A DNA stretch of 33,449 bases from CAYOBW01 sp964402115 (GTDB taxonomy: Bacteria; Verrucomicrobiota; Kiritimatiellia; UBA8416; CAYOBW01). Shown in pieces: positions 6,558 to 15,344 of this stretch (within the stretch, counting starts at the first letter, position 1; every line of letters begins with the position of its first letter). A model generated the notes under the pieces. The model was not told the origin of the DNA, made no database searches, and saw only the letters and a list, made by a program, of their open reading frames with translations. The stretch is from positions 1 to 33,449 of the forward strand of contig CAYOBW010000044.1 of the NCBI GenBank assembly GCA_964402115.1, read 5' to 3'. Both the position numbers and the translations under genes were made by a program.

Positions 6558-9500
6558 ATGCACGTCATTCCGACTTCCGCCCGGCGGGCCGGCAGCGTCC
6601 TGCCGTTGTTGCTGTCGCTGGTTCTCGGCTCGGGCGGGCGACCGGCCGCGGCCCAGGGGGTCACCCCGGCCTGGCGCGACAACGAGACGCTCTACGCCAA
6701 CCAGGATCCCGACACCGAAACGCGGCGGTCGGCGCGCTTCCGGCTCTGTTTCGGGCACTACAACACCGATACCGGCGTGGGCGGCATGTCCGAGGCCATG
6801 GCCCAGGGCAACCTGCAGATGTTCGAGCAGATGTGGCAGCGCTGGGTCACCGAGTTGGGGCTGCACGACATCAACGAATCGGCGACGGCCCCGGACGGCA
6901 ACAAGTACCGCGCCAACTTCAACTTCCTGATGACCTGGGACGACGGCGGCGGCGGCGGGGCCTACTCCAGCATGGACGGCGGAGGCTTCTTCTACGCCAT
7001 GGCCAATCCCGGCTACTGCCGCTGGGACCCGCCGTCGGGGGCTACGCCGCACGAGTTCGGCCACGTCTGGGAGGGCAGCTGCGCGGGGTTCAACGGCACC
7101 GACAGCTCGGGAGCCTGGTGGGAGTGCATGGCCAACTGGATGCAGCTCCAGTTCCTGAACAGCTACCCGCAGGCCGGCGGCTACATCGCCAACGGCATGT
7201 ACTACCCCTGCCACGGCCGGGACTATTACGACTCCTTCATGATCTGGGAAACGGCGCTGGAGGATCCCCGCTACGGCGCGGCGTGGGTCAACAGCGTCTG
7301 GACGAACGCCACCGCCGACCAGCAGGCCCATGAGTACATCATCGACCGCATGATCCGGGTCGATGCGTCGGGGTCCCCCGACAAGGCCGGCGCCCTCAAG
7401 GACCTGTGGGGCGACATGGCCAGGAAGATGGTGACCTGGGACTACGCGCGGCAGCCGTGGCTGGCCCAGGCCAACAGCGCCGACGACGGCACCGACTGGA
7501 GCTTCTACCAGCGCTGTCGGACGCCGCTGGTGAAGCTGCCCGGGGCCGACGGCTGGTACCGCCCCAGCCGGGACCACCTGCCGATGGAGTTCGGCTTCAA
7601 CATCATCCCGCTCGCCGCCACGGCGGGCACGACGGTCGGCTGCGATTTCCGGCCGCAGGGCGACCCCGTCCGGCAGTCCGACTGGCGGGCCTGCCTGGTG
7701 GCCGTGAACAGCCGCGGCGAAGCGAACTACTCCGCCCTCTGGAACGTCGGCACCAACGCCATCGCCTTGTCGGCCGACCAGGGCAAGCTCTACCTGGTGG
7801 TGATCGCCACGCCCAAGCCGATGAAGATCGCCGAGCCGGTCTGGGCAGCCTACCTGTCCGACGCCGGCCTCCAGTTCCCCTACGCGGTGTCGTTCCGCAA
7901 TGCCACCCCGAAACACGTCTTCTACCCCGCGCAAAGCCGCACGGGCATGACCCAGCACGCCAACGGCCTGGGCTGGAAGGCCAGCACCGCGACCGTGGAC
8001 GCGACGGCCTACATCGGCCCCAACGCCCAGGTGCTCAACACGGCCCAGGTCCGGGGGCAGGCGCGGATCGAGGACTACGCGGTGGTCCGGGACAGCGCCC
8101 AGGTCCGGGACCGCGCGGTTGTTTCGGGGCACGCCCTGGTGGAGGACAACGCCAAGGTCTACGGCGACGCCAAGGTCCGGGACTGGGGCCACGTCTTCGG
8201 CTACGCCGAGATCTACGAGAACGCCAGGGTCATCGAACATGCCAACTGCGGGGACGGCAGCGCCGCGACGCACACGAAGGTGTACGGCAACGCCGTGGTC
8301 AAGGGCACGACCTATGTCTACGACACCTCGACCCTCAACGGCTGCCTGATCATGGACGGCGACTCGGCCAACGGCAACGGGACCACGGCCAGCTCGCGGG
8401 GCGTCCACTTCGGGTGGGGCTGGGGCTCGGACACGGCGCGCTTCGCCGCGCTGGCAGACAACGCCTACCTCTACGCCCAGCACACGTTCGAGAAGGACAA
8501 CGCTGTCTTCGCCATGGACCAGTACGGCATCAACCACGGCTTCCTGATCGGCGGCTGCCGGGTGGCCAAGGACACGGTCGCCCCGACCCGCGGCGGGCGC
8601 GTGCTGCCGCTCGACGGCGTCAGCCAGTACGTCGAACTGCACAACTCCGTCAACGACTTCAAGGACACGGCAGTCGCCGTCTGGGCCAAGTGGGCGGGCG
8701 GCGCGGCCGACCAGCGGCTCTGGTCCCTGGGCGACGGGGCCGGCAAGGCCATGTACCTGACGCCCCGCGACGCGACCACCGGCGGCCTGCGATTCGTGAT
8801 CACCAACGGCACGAAGACCGAGTCCCTCGCCGCTGCCGGCCCCCTGCCGTCCAACACGTGGGCCCATGTCGCGGTCGTTTTCGCCGGCTCGACGAACACC
8901 CTCTACGTCAACGGTGTGGCCGTGGCCGCCAACCCGTCCGCGACGCTCTTTCCTGAGAACCTCAACGCGCCCCTCATGGAGAACGCCAACTACCTGGGGC
9001 GCGGCAACGCGGGCGGTTACTTCCGCGGACTGGTGGACGATTTCCGGGTCAGCATGAAGGCGCTGACGCCCGCCGAGATCGCCGCCATCCAGGCCGAGGC
9101 CGCCCCCGCCCCGGTGACCGTCGTCGCGGACACCGCCGCGCCCACGCCCGACGCCGCGACCTGGCTGGTGGCGCCGACCGCGGTTGGCGACGGCGCCATC
9201 ACGATGAGCGCGACGCCGGGCAGCGATGCCAGCGGGTGGGTCGAGTACTTTTTCGCCTGCGCCGCCGGCGGCGGTCACGACTCCGGGTGGGTCGCGTTCA
9301 ACAAGTACACGGATTTGGGCCTGCTGCCCGGCGCACCCTGCACCTACACCGTCCGGATGCGGGACCGCGCCGGCAATGTCACGGCCGCGGCGGCGCCGGC
9401 GTCCGCCACCACCCTGACCGCGTCGGCGGGCGCGGCAAGCTTCGCCTACGGCCCCATCGGTATCGCCAACGGCCAGATCACCATGACCGCCGCCGCGGCA

Positions 9501-12500
9501 ACCAATGCCAGCGGCAAGACCGAGTACAAGTTCGACCGCACCAGCCCCAGCGCCGCCTCCAGCGGCTGGCAGTCGTCCCTGACCTGGACGCAGACCGGCT
9601 TGACCACCGGCGCGGCCTACAGCTACACGGTGACGGTGCGGGACGGCCGCGGCCACGTCAGCAGCGCTTCCGCCCCCGCCAGCGCCACGGCGCGTGACGA
9701 TGCCGCCCCCCGCCTGCCCATCCCCGTGGCGCACTGGGCCATGCTGCCCTACGCCACGATCGACAACAAGGTCAGCATGACGGCGACGGCGGCCACCGAT
9801 CCCGCGGGCGTCCAGTACTACTTCCACTGCGTGAGCGGCGGCGGCCCGGACAGCGCCTGGCAGACCAGCGCGACCTTCCTCACGCCCGCGCTCCCCGACG
9901 GCGCCTATGTCTACCAGTACAAGGTCCGCGACGCCTCGGCGCAGCGCAACGAGTCGCCCTACTCGACAGTGTATGCGGCCTCGATCACGTCCACGACCGG
10001 GTACCACACCTACACGCTGCCCCAGGTCGTGACCAACGCCGACGACACGCTCGTCAGCTTCGTCGGCACGGTGCTGCGCGTCAGCACCAACCGCTACGCC
10101 GTCAAGGATCTCGCCAGCGGCGCCGCCATCGACGTCAAGCCGAGCACCTATGGCGAGGTGACGGACCCCGCCCTGGCGCTTAAGAACGTGACCGTGAAGG
10201 GGCATCTCTACACCCTCGCCGGTGCCCGCGTCGTGACCTACGCCACGGTGACTGCCGCGGGCAGCCCGGCTACCTACGCCATTTCCGGCAAGGTCACGGG
10301 TTTGGACGGGACGGCCATCGCCGGAGCCACCGTTTACCTCGCGGACGTCGCCAACCCCTCCGTCAACCCGGTCACCTCGGCCACGACCGACGCCAACGGC
10401 AACTACAGCAAAGGGGTCATCCCCGGCGCCTGGTATGTGGCGGCGGGGGCCGGCGCGTACAACACCTCCGCCGACCGTGTCGTGACCGTGACCGGCGCCA
10501 ACGTGCCCGGCATTGACTTCGCCCTGGTCCCCAACGCCCGGATTACCGGCCGCGTCACCTGGCAGAGCGACGGGAGCCCGGTCGCCGGCGCCGCGGTGTC
10601 CTTCTCGCGGGTTCCGGGCGCCGCGGCGACCCCCGTCTTCACGGCCACGACCGACGCGGCTGGCGCCTACGCGCAGGCCGTCCAGGACGGGCTCTGGTAC
10701 GCGGCGGCCGGCGGCGCCGGGTTCTACACCTCCGCTGACAAGGCCGTCACCGTCAAGGGCCGGGAAGTCACCGGCATCGACTTCGCGCTGAAGTCGAGCG
10801 CGAGGTCTGTCCCCCGCCCGGCGGAGCTGCTTTTCTCGGTTGTCACCGACACCTTCCCGGCCACCGGCGAAACGGGGCCGTGGGCCACTTATCAGCCGGC
10901 GGGCCTGACGCTCGCGACCAAGGGGTCGCCTTCGGTGGAACTCCTCGACGGCGTGAAATGGGAGCGCAATGTCTACGGCGATGGCGACGGGTACCAGCAA
11001 GCGCGCTACGCGGCGCCGCTCGCCTGCAAGGGCGTGACGATCGTGGCGGCGGTCAAGCCGACCTATGCCACCGCGGGCGGCGAGGCCCGGGGCGAGATCG
11101 TCGATATCTTCTACGACCGCCTGGCGCTGGCCGTGAGCCACACCGATGGCAGGGTCATGGTGGCCCGGAACCGCTGGAACGACTGGGGCCCCGCCCTCCC
11201 GAACGGGCAGAAGACGATCCTGAGCCTGGTGCTGCAGACGAACGGCGCTTACAAGGTCTACGCCAACGGGACCCAGATCATGTCGGCCGCCGCCAGCGGC
11301 TCCTGGACTTCGATCAACCCGGACCACAGCGCCACCTGGGGCAGCGATCCGGACTACACGCACTACGTCAACGTGGGGCGCAACGAGCCGGATGGCTGGT
11401 CGACGTTCAGCGGGTACATCGGCGACGTCTTCGTGTACACCAATGCGCTGGCCGACGTCGAGCGGCAGCAGTTGGAGGCCGACCTCACGGCCAAGTTCCT
11501 GAGCCCGGGCTACACGATCACGGCCTCGGCCGGGGCGGGCGGGTACATCAACCCCGGCGGCGTGGTGTCCGTCAACCCCGGCGGCAACCAGGCCTTCACC
11601 ATCACCCCGCTGCCCGACTACGCCATCGCGAGCGTGATTGTGGACGGCGTGGCGCGCGGCGCCATCGGCAGCTACACCTTCACCAACGTGACGGCCAGCC
11701 ACACCATCGCGGCCAGCTTCGACCCGTCGGCCTGTCGCGTCGCCCTGGCCGCGCCGCAGGAGGGCGCCAGTTTCACGGCGCCGGCCACGGTTGACCTCGC
11801 GGCCAGCGTCACCGTGGCGGCGGGCCACGCGGTCGACCGCGTGCAGTTCCTGCAGGGCGGCGCCCTGCTCGGGGAAGCCACGGCGGCGCCGTACGCCTGG
11901 AGCTGGACGGCCGTCGCGGCGGGCCGCTACACGCTGACGGCCCGTGCCGTGTACGACGGGACCAACAGCGCGGCCTCCGGAGCCGTCGCGATCACCGTCA
12001 GCGATCCGCCGCCGCCCGTTGTGGCCATCGTCACCCCGACCGCCGCCGTCGTCGCCATCCCGGCCGGGGTCGGACTCGTGCTCGAAGCGACCGCCAGCAC
12101 CGTCCGTGACCCCGCCGGGATGACCGTCGCCTGGACCCAGACGGGCGGCCCGGGAGCGGTAACGTTCGGCACACCCGACTCCACGAACACGACCGCGCGG
12201 TTCCCCGCCAACGGAACCTACGGGCTGCGCTTCAGCGCCACCGACGGACCCTTGCAGGCGAGCACCAACCTTACCGTCGCCGTCGGCGCCGCGCCCGCTC
12301 CGTGGGAGGGCGCCCTTGTGGGCAGCGCGGCGGCCGGCGTCGGCTACACCCAGGCGGGCGGCGTCTTCACCGTCACCGCGGGAGGGCGGGGCATTCCCAG
12401 CTCCAGCGTCCCGGACGGCTTCTACTTCATCCACCGAGCGGCCGCCGGCGACGTGGAGCTCACGGCGCGCATCGTCAGCGTGCAGAACGTCAACGGCACC

Positions 12501-13385
12501 AGCTCGCGCGGCGCCGTGATGATCCGCGAGACGACGAACTCCGGCAGCCGCCACGCCTGCATGGCCGTCAGCAGCACCAGCGGCGGACGCTTCGTCTATC
12601 GCGCCACGACGGACGGCAACAACGATAACGCCACCAGCACGCTGGCGCTGCCCTACTGGGTGCGGGTCCGGCGCGTCGGCAACGTCTTCACCGCGTTCAC
12701 CGCGCCCAACGGCGCCAACAACACCCCCGGCGCGTGGACGCAGCGCGGCACGGCGCAGACCATCGCCATGGCCGCCAGCGCGCGCGTCGGTTTGGCCGCG
12801 ACCAGCGGTTCCGCGACCCTCAACGGCGCCGTGGTGATCGATAACGTCACCGTCACTCCCGCGCAGGGCAACGTCGGTCCGCTGGTCGACGCCGGGGCCG
12901 ACCGGTCGACGACCGCCGGCTGCAGCATCGCGCTGGGCGGCGCCGTCGCCGACGACGGCCTGCCGAACCCGCCGGGAGCCCTCGTCACGCAGTGGAGCCG
13001 AGCCGGCGGACCGGGCGTGGTCAATCTCGTGAATGCCGGCGCCACCAACGCCACGGCGACTTTCCCGGCCGTCGGTCGCTACGTCCTCCGCCTCACCGCC
13101 GCCGACGGCCAGGTCCGGACGTTCGACGACCTGGACGTCGCGGTGGAGGGCCTGCGGATCAGCGCCTTGACCATCCTGCCCGGCGGCCGCATCACGCTGC
13201 GGTTCAACGGTGCGGGTGACACGGGCTACAGCGTCTACGGCGCGACCAACCTGAGGGTGAACGAATGGGCCTTCCTCGGGATCGCCACGCAGGCGCCGCC
13301 GGGATCGGGCGTGTGTCCCTTCACGGACCCGGATGCGGGCCGGTGGCGCAGCCGCTTCTACCGGCTGCAGGCTCCGGAGCGGTGA
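6558..13385 (+). CDS. Giant secreted multidomain protein with Svx/AvrXca-like domain
   Basis: This 2275-residue protein begins with a signal peptide (ATG 6558, hydrophobic LPLLLSLVLGSG, cleavage after about AAAQG). A TTG in frame at 6522 is rejected because it lies in the flanking duplication of the MITE. Residues 40-470 resemble the DUF6055/Svx-AvrXca family of exported proteins from plant-associated bacteria, with a metallopeptidase-like HEFGH at 165-169. Next come a left-handed beta-helix of hexapeptide-like repeats (about 485-614), a LamG-like domain (680-840), three FN3-like repeats (850-1147), two carboxypeptidase-regulatory-like repeats (1238-1413), a second LamG-like domain (1425-1650), a bacterial repeat domain (1652-1724), Ig/PKD-like modules, a DUF1349-like domain (1915-2103), another PKD-like module and a C-terminal domain. 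I see no LPXTG or PEP-CTERM signal. It is likely an extracellular glycan- or protein-processing enzyme; the activity is inferred only. Confidence 0.85.
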   Translation: MHVIPTSARRAGSVLPLLLSLVLGSGGRPAAAQGVTPAWRDNETLYANQDPDTETRRSARFRLCFGHYNTDTGVGGMSEAMAQGNLQMFEQMWQRWVTELGLHDINESATAPDGNKYRANFNFLMTWDDGGGGGAYSSMDGGGFFYAMANPGYCRWDPPSGATPHEFGHVWEGSCAGFNGTDSSGAWWECMANWMQLQFLNSYPQAGGYIANGMYYPCHGRDYYDSFMIWETALEDPRYGAAWVNSVWTNATADQQAHEYIIDRMIRVDASGSPDKAGALKDLWGDMARKMVTWDYARQPWLAQANSADDGTDWSFYQRCRTPLVKLPGADGWYRPSRDHLPMEFGFNIIPLAATAGTTVGCDFRPQGDPVRQSDWRACLVAVNSRGEANYSALWNVGTNAIALSADQGKLYLVVIATPKPMKIAEPVWAAYLSDAGLQFPYAVSFRNATPKHVFYPAQSRTGMTQHANGLGWKASTATVDATAYIGPNAQVLNTAQVRGQARIEDYAVVRDSAQVRDRAVVSGHALVEDNAKVYGDAKVRDWGHVFGYAEIYENARVIEHANCGDGSAATHTKVYGNAVVKGTTYVYDTSTLNGCLIMDGDSANGNGTTASSRGVHFGWGWGSDTARFAALADNAYLYAQHTFEKDNAVFAMDQYGINHGFLIGGCRVAKDTVAPTRGGRVLPLDGVSQYVELHNSVNDFKDTAVAVWAKWAGGAADQRLWSLGDGAGKAMYLTPRDATTGGLRFVITNGTKTESLAAAGPLPSNTWAHVAVVFAGSTNTLYVNGVAVAANPSATLFPENLNAPLMENANYLGRGNAGGYFRGLVDDFRVSMKALTPAEIAAIQAEAAPAPVTVVADTAAPTPDAATWLVAPTAVGDGAITMSATPGSDASGWVEYFFACAAGGGHDSGWVAFNKYTDLGLLPGAPCTYTVRMRDRAGNVTAAAAPASATTLTASAGAASFAYGPIGIANGQITMTAAAATNASGKTEYKFDRTSPSAASSGWQSSLTWTQTGLTTGAAYSYTVTVRDGRGHVSSASAPASATARDDAAPRLPIPVAHWAMLPYATIDNKVSMTATAATDPAGVQYYFHCVSGGGPDSAWQTSATFLTPALPDGAYVYQYKVRDASAQRNESPYSTVYAASITSTTGYHTYTLPQVVTNADDTLVSFVGTVLRVSTNRYAVKDLASGAAIDVKPSTYGEVTDPALALKNVTVKGHLYTLAGARVVTYATVTAAGSPATYAISGKVTGLDGTAIAGATVYLADVANPSVNPVTSATTDANGNYSKGVIPGAWYVAAGAGAYNTSADRVVTVTGANVPGIDFALVPNARITGRVTWQSDGSPVAGAAVSFSRVPGAAATPVFTATTDAAGAYAQAVQDGLWYAAAGGAGFYTSADKAVTVKGREVTGIDFALKSSARSVPRPAELLFSVVTDTFPATGETGPWATYQPAGLTLATKGSPSVELLDGVKWERNVYGDGDGYQQARYAAPLACKGVTIVAAVKPTYATAGGEARGEIVDIFYDRLALAVSHTDGRVMVARNRWNDWGPALPNGQKTILSLVLQTNGAYKVYANGTQIMSAAASGSWTSINPDHSATWGSDPDYTHYVNVGRNEPDGWSTFSGYIGDVFVYTNALADVERQQLEADLTAKFLSPGYTITASAGAGGYINPGGVVSVNPGGNQAFTITPLPDYAIASVIVDGVARGAIGSYTFTNVTASHTIAASFDPSACRVALAAPQEGASFTAPATVDLAASVTVAAGHAVDRVQFLQGGALLGEATAAPYAWSWTAVAAGRYTLTARAVYDGTNSAASGAVAITVSDPPPPVVAIVTPTAAVVAIPAGVGLVLEATASTVRDPAGMTVAWTQTGGPGAVTFGTPDSTNTTARFPANGTYGLRFSATDGPLQASTNLTVAVGAAPAPWEGALVGSAAAGVGYTQAGGVFTVTAGGRGIPSSSVPDGFYFIHRAAAGDVELTARIVSVQNVNGTSSRGAVMIRETTNSGSRHACMAVSSTSGGRFVYRATTDGNNDNATSTLALPYWVRVRRVGNVFTAFTAPNGANNTPGAWTQRGTAQTIAMAASARVGLAATSGSATLNGAVVIDNVTVTPAQGNVGPLVDAGADRSTTAGCSIALGGAVADDGLPNPPGALVTQWSRAGGPGVVNLVNAGATNATATFPAVGRYVLRLTAADGQVRTFDDLDVAVEGLRISALTILPGGRITLRFNGAGDTGYSVYGATNLRVNEWAFLGIATQAPPGSGVCPFTDPDAGRWRSRFYRLQAPER

Positions 13386-13475
13386 GCCCGGCGTCATGGT
13401 GGCGGGCTCGCGTGCCTCGCCTCACCCCGGCGTCCGTACGCCTGCCACGCGCAGGACGGCGCTCCTGCGCCGTCC
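13384..13475. terminator. Two stem-loops after the giant gene
   Basis: GAGCCCG (13384-13390, overlapping the TGA stop) pairs with CGGGCTC (13403-13409). A second, stronger stem pairs GGACGGCGC (13454-13462) with GCGCCGTCC (13467-13475) around a TCCT loop. Neither has a T-tract, so termination is a guess from position. The second stem may instead be a dispersed palindromic repeat. Confidence 0.4.
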
Positions 13476-13527
13476 ATCCCTCTCTCCGCCATCCCTTTGC
13501 CGCGCCACCGTGTCTTCGTGGTTCAAT

Positions 13528-13760
13528 TCAGGTTTCTTCCTTCGTTCGGCAGGCGGCCTCGACGATGGCTGAGCCGATGAACTACCCGCTTTTGCGCAGC
13601 CAGCCGTAGCGCATGTGAAGGCGGCGCTTGTCGAGGTACTCGAGGGCGGCGGCGGCCTCGGGATTGGCTGCGGCAAGGGCTGCGGCGTGGTGCTTGCGGA
13701 TGCTGTCGATGGCGCTTCCGACGCCGCTGCGGAACAGCTGCCCCTTGGCGTGGGAGCGCA
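13528..13760 (-). pseudogene. Transposase C-terminal remnant (ISKra4-like, tentative)
   Basis: On the minus strand, one frame reads about 75 residues containing SAIDSIRKHHAAALAAANPE, then YLDKRRLHMRYGWLRKSG, an in-frame TAG, and FIGSAIVEAACRTK before a TGA at 13528-13530. The sequence pattern of a YL-K-R-MRY block followed by IGSA/G-VEA-C resembles the C-terminus of ISKra4-type and related transposases, recognised by eye. The internal stop, the abrupt end and the lack of an N-terminal part show that it is dead. The frame fades upstream of about 13760. It lies where rimP is usually found. Confidence 0.5.
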
Positions 13761-13930
13761 ATCCCGCCGCAGGCCGTCAGAAAATGCCTCGTGCGCAACC
13801 CGTGCGTGCCGGGAGACTGCGCCGCGAAGTGCCCGACGGCCTTGCTCCAGAGGTTGCCTGCGTCGGCGAGCGCCGTGCCGGCCAACTGTTCTGGCGCACA
13901 CCCGCGCCGAAAAAAGAGCCAAGAGGGGGC
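13761..13930. other. No recognisable gene upstream of the nusA promoter
   Basis: This stretch between the transposase remnant and the nusA promoter has only overlapping short open frames on both strands and no family I recognise. It may be further transposon debris. A rimP gene, often next to nusA, is not present. Confidence 0.5.
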
Positions 13931-13959
13931 TTGACGCGAGGGTCCGGGAGCATTAGAGT
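13931..13959 (+). promoter_or_regulatory. Sigma70-type promoter for the nusA operon
   Basis: TTGACG (13931-13936) and TAGAGT (13954-13959) are separated by 17 bases, the ideal spacing. It is the best promoter match in the window and points at nusA. Transcription would start near 13966, giving a leader of about 113 bases that contains the terminator-like hairpin at 13993. Confidence 0.7.
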
Positions 13960-13992
13960 CCGCCTTGCCCTTAAATAGGATGAACCTGTGTG

Positions 13993-14022
13993 AAGAGCGG
14001 GCCGTAGGTTCCGCTCTTTTTT
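13993..14022 (+). terminator. Intrinsic terminator or attenuator in the nusA leader
   Basis: AAGAGCGG (13993-14000) pairs perfectly with CCGCTCTT (14011-14018) around a 10-base loop, and the second arm runs into six T residues (14017-14022). This is a standard intrinsic terminator shape, located about 30 bases after the predicted transcription start and 57 bases before the nusA ATG. Its position suggests attenuation of the operon. Confidence 0.72.
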
Positions 14023-14078
14023 GTGTTAGGATTTGGCGGGAACGACGGGCACCGAGGCGTGAGAGGTGGGTCAATGCC

Positions 14079-15344
14079 ATGAACAGCGAACTGCAAAGCA
14101 TTCTGAGCTACATGGAGAAAGAGCGGGGCATCGAACGCGAAACGCTCATCGTGGCTGTGGAGTCCGCGCTGCAGGCAGCCGCACGGAGAAGCCTGACCGA
14201 GAGGGATTTCCGCATCGCCATCGATCGTAAGACCTGCGACATCAAGGCCTTTGCCCTGCGTGAAGTGGTTCTCCAAGTACGTAACAAGGAGAAGGAAATC
14301 GCCGAGGCCGAGGCGCGCAAGCTCAAGCCGGACGCGCGCGTGGGCGAGTTCGTCGAGGTCGAGGTGCGGGCGGCCAATCTCGGGCGCATCGCCGCCCAGA
14401 CCGCGAAGCAGGCCATTGTGCAGAAGATTCGCCAGGCGGAGAAGGACATCGTCTTCGAGGAGTACAAGGACCGCGTGGGCGACATTGTCAGCGGCGCCGT
14501 ACGCCAGTTCAATCGCAGCGATATCGTCGTGGATCTGGGGCGGGCGGAAGCCCTGCTGCCGGCCAAGGAGCGGGTGCCGACGGAGGAGTACCAGATCGGC
14601 GACCGCGTGCGCGCCTTTGTCCTGGATGTTAAGCCGAACCCTTCCGGCCCCAGCATCACGCTTTCCCGCAGCCATCCGGACTTCGTCCGGGCGCTGTTTC
14701 GCCTCGAGGTGTCGGAGATCGCCGACGGCATGGTCGAGATCAAGGCTATTGCCCGCGAGCCTGGCTACCGGACCAAAATCGCCGTCCACTCCAAAGAGGA
14801 GCGGATCGATCCGGTGGGCGCCTGCGTTGGGCTGCGCGGCATGCGGGTGAAGAACATCGTGCGCGAGCTGTCCGGGGAGAAGATCGACATCATCCGTTGG
14901 AGCGACGACATCAAGACCTACGTGACCAACGCGTTGTCGCCGGCCAAGTTGATGAAGGTCTGGATCGACCAGGACCAGCCGCGGATGGTGCACGTCGTGG
15001 CCGATCCCGAGCAGCTGTCGCTGGCCATCGGCCGGCGCGGGCAGAACGTCCGACTTTCCGCCAAGCTGATCGGCTGGAAGGTTGACATCCAGAAGGATGA
15101 GACCAACATCAGCTTCGAAGAGAAGGTGACCAAGGCGATCGAGCACCTGGCGGCGGTGCCGGGTATTAATCGCGAGCATGCGGAGGCGCTGGTCAAGGCC
15201 GGCTTCCTGACCATCGAGGGTATTCTCGCGGCCGAAGCACAGGACTTGGTGGATACCGCCGGGTTCGAGCCTGCGATCGCGGCTGCGATCTACGAGGCGG
15301 CCGCCGCGGTACAGCCCAAGGAAGACGAAGCGCAGAAATCATGA
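14079..15344 (+). CDS. nusA: Transcription termination/antitermination factor NusA
   Basis: NusA binds RNA polymerase and nascent RNA and modulates pausing, intrinsic termination and antitermination. The protein has 421 residues from this start. The N-terminal domain (about 1-125) begins MNSELQSILSYMEKERGIER, typical of the family. An S1 domain follows (about 135-200, GDIVSGAVRQF). Two KH domains come next (about 220-345), including VGLRGMRVKNIVRELSGEKI and the second KH loop AIGRRGQNVRLSAKL. A short helical C-terminal domain (about 350-415) has the helix-hairpin-helix-like EHAEALVKAGFLTIEGI. ATG 14079 is chosen because GAGAGG at 14061-14066 is a fair ribosome site and the family N-terminus starts here; the frame stays open upstream to 13965 but crosses the terminator hairpin. 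It overlaps infB by ATGA. Confidence 0.96.
   Translation: MNSELQSILSYMEKERGIERETLIVAVESALQAAARRSLTERDFRIAIDRKTCDIKAFALREVVLQVRNKEKEIAEAEARKLKPDARVGEFVEVEVRAANLGRIAAQTAKQAIVQKIRQAEKDIVFEEYKDRVGDIVSGAVRQFNRSDIVVDLGRAEALLPAKERVPTEEYQIGDRVRAFVLDVKPNPSGPSITLSRSHPDFVRALFRLEVSEIADGMVEIKAIAREPGYRTKIAVHSKEERIDPVGACVGLRGMRVKNIVRELSGEKIDIIRWSDDIKTYVTNALSPAKLMKVWIDQDQPRMVHVVADPEQLSLAIGRRGQNVRLSAKLIGWKVDIQKDETNISFEEKVTKAIEHLAAVPGINREHAEALVKAGFLTIEGILAAEAQDLVDTAGFEPAIAAAIYEAAAAVQPKEDEAQKS

Noticed and set aside
8011..8400. The hexapeptide-like repeats of the giant protein as an acyltransferase domain
   Set aside because: The repeats fit a left-handed beta-helix, but no catalytic histidine motif of the hexapeptide acyltransferases is evident, so a structural role is more likely.
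6549..13397. A minus-strand open frame of more than 2280 codons opposite the giant gene
   Set aside because: It is an antisense by-product of GC-rich codon use: Arg, Gly, His and Val dominate, there are no domain motifs, and the plus strand encodes a clear exported protein.
13965..14078. An N-terminal extension of NusA from upstream in-frame starts
   Set aside because: It would cross the terminator-like hairpin, and the conserved NusA start is at 14079 with a ribosome site.
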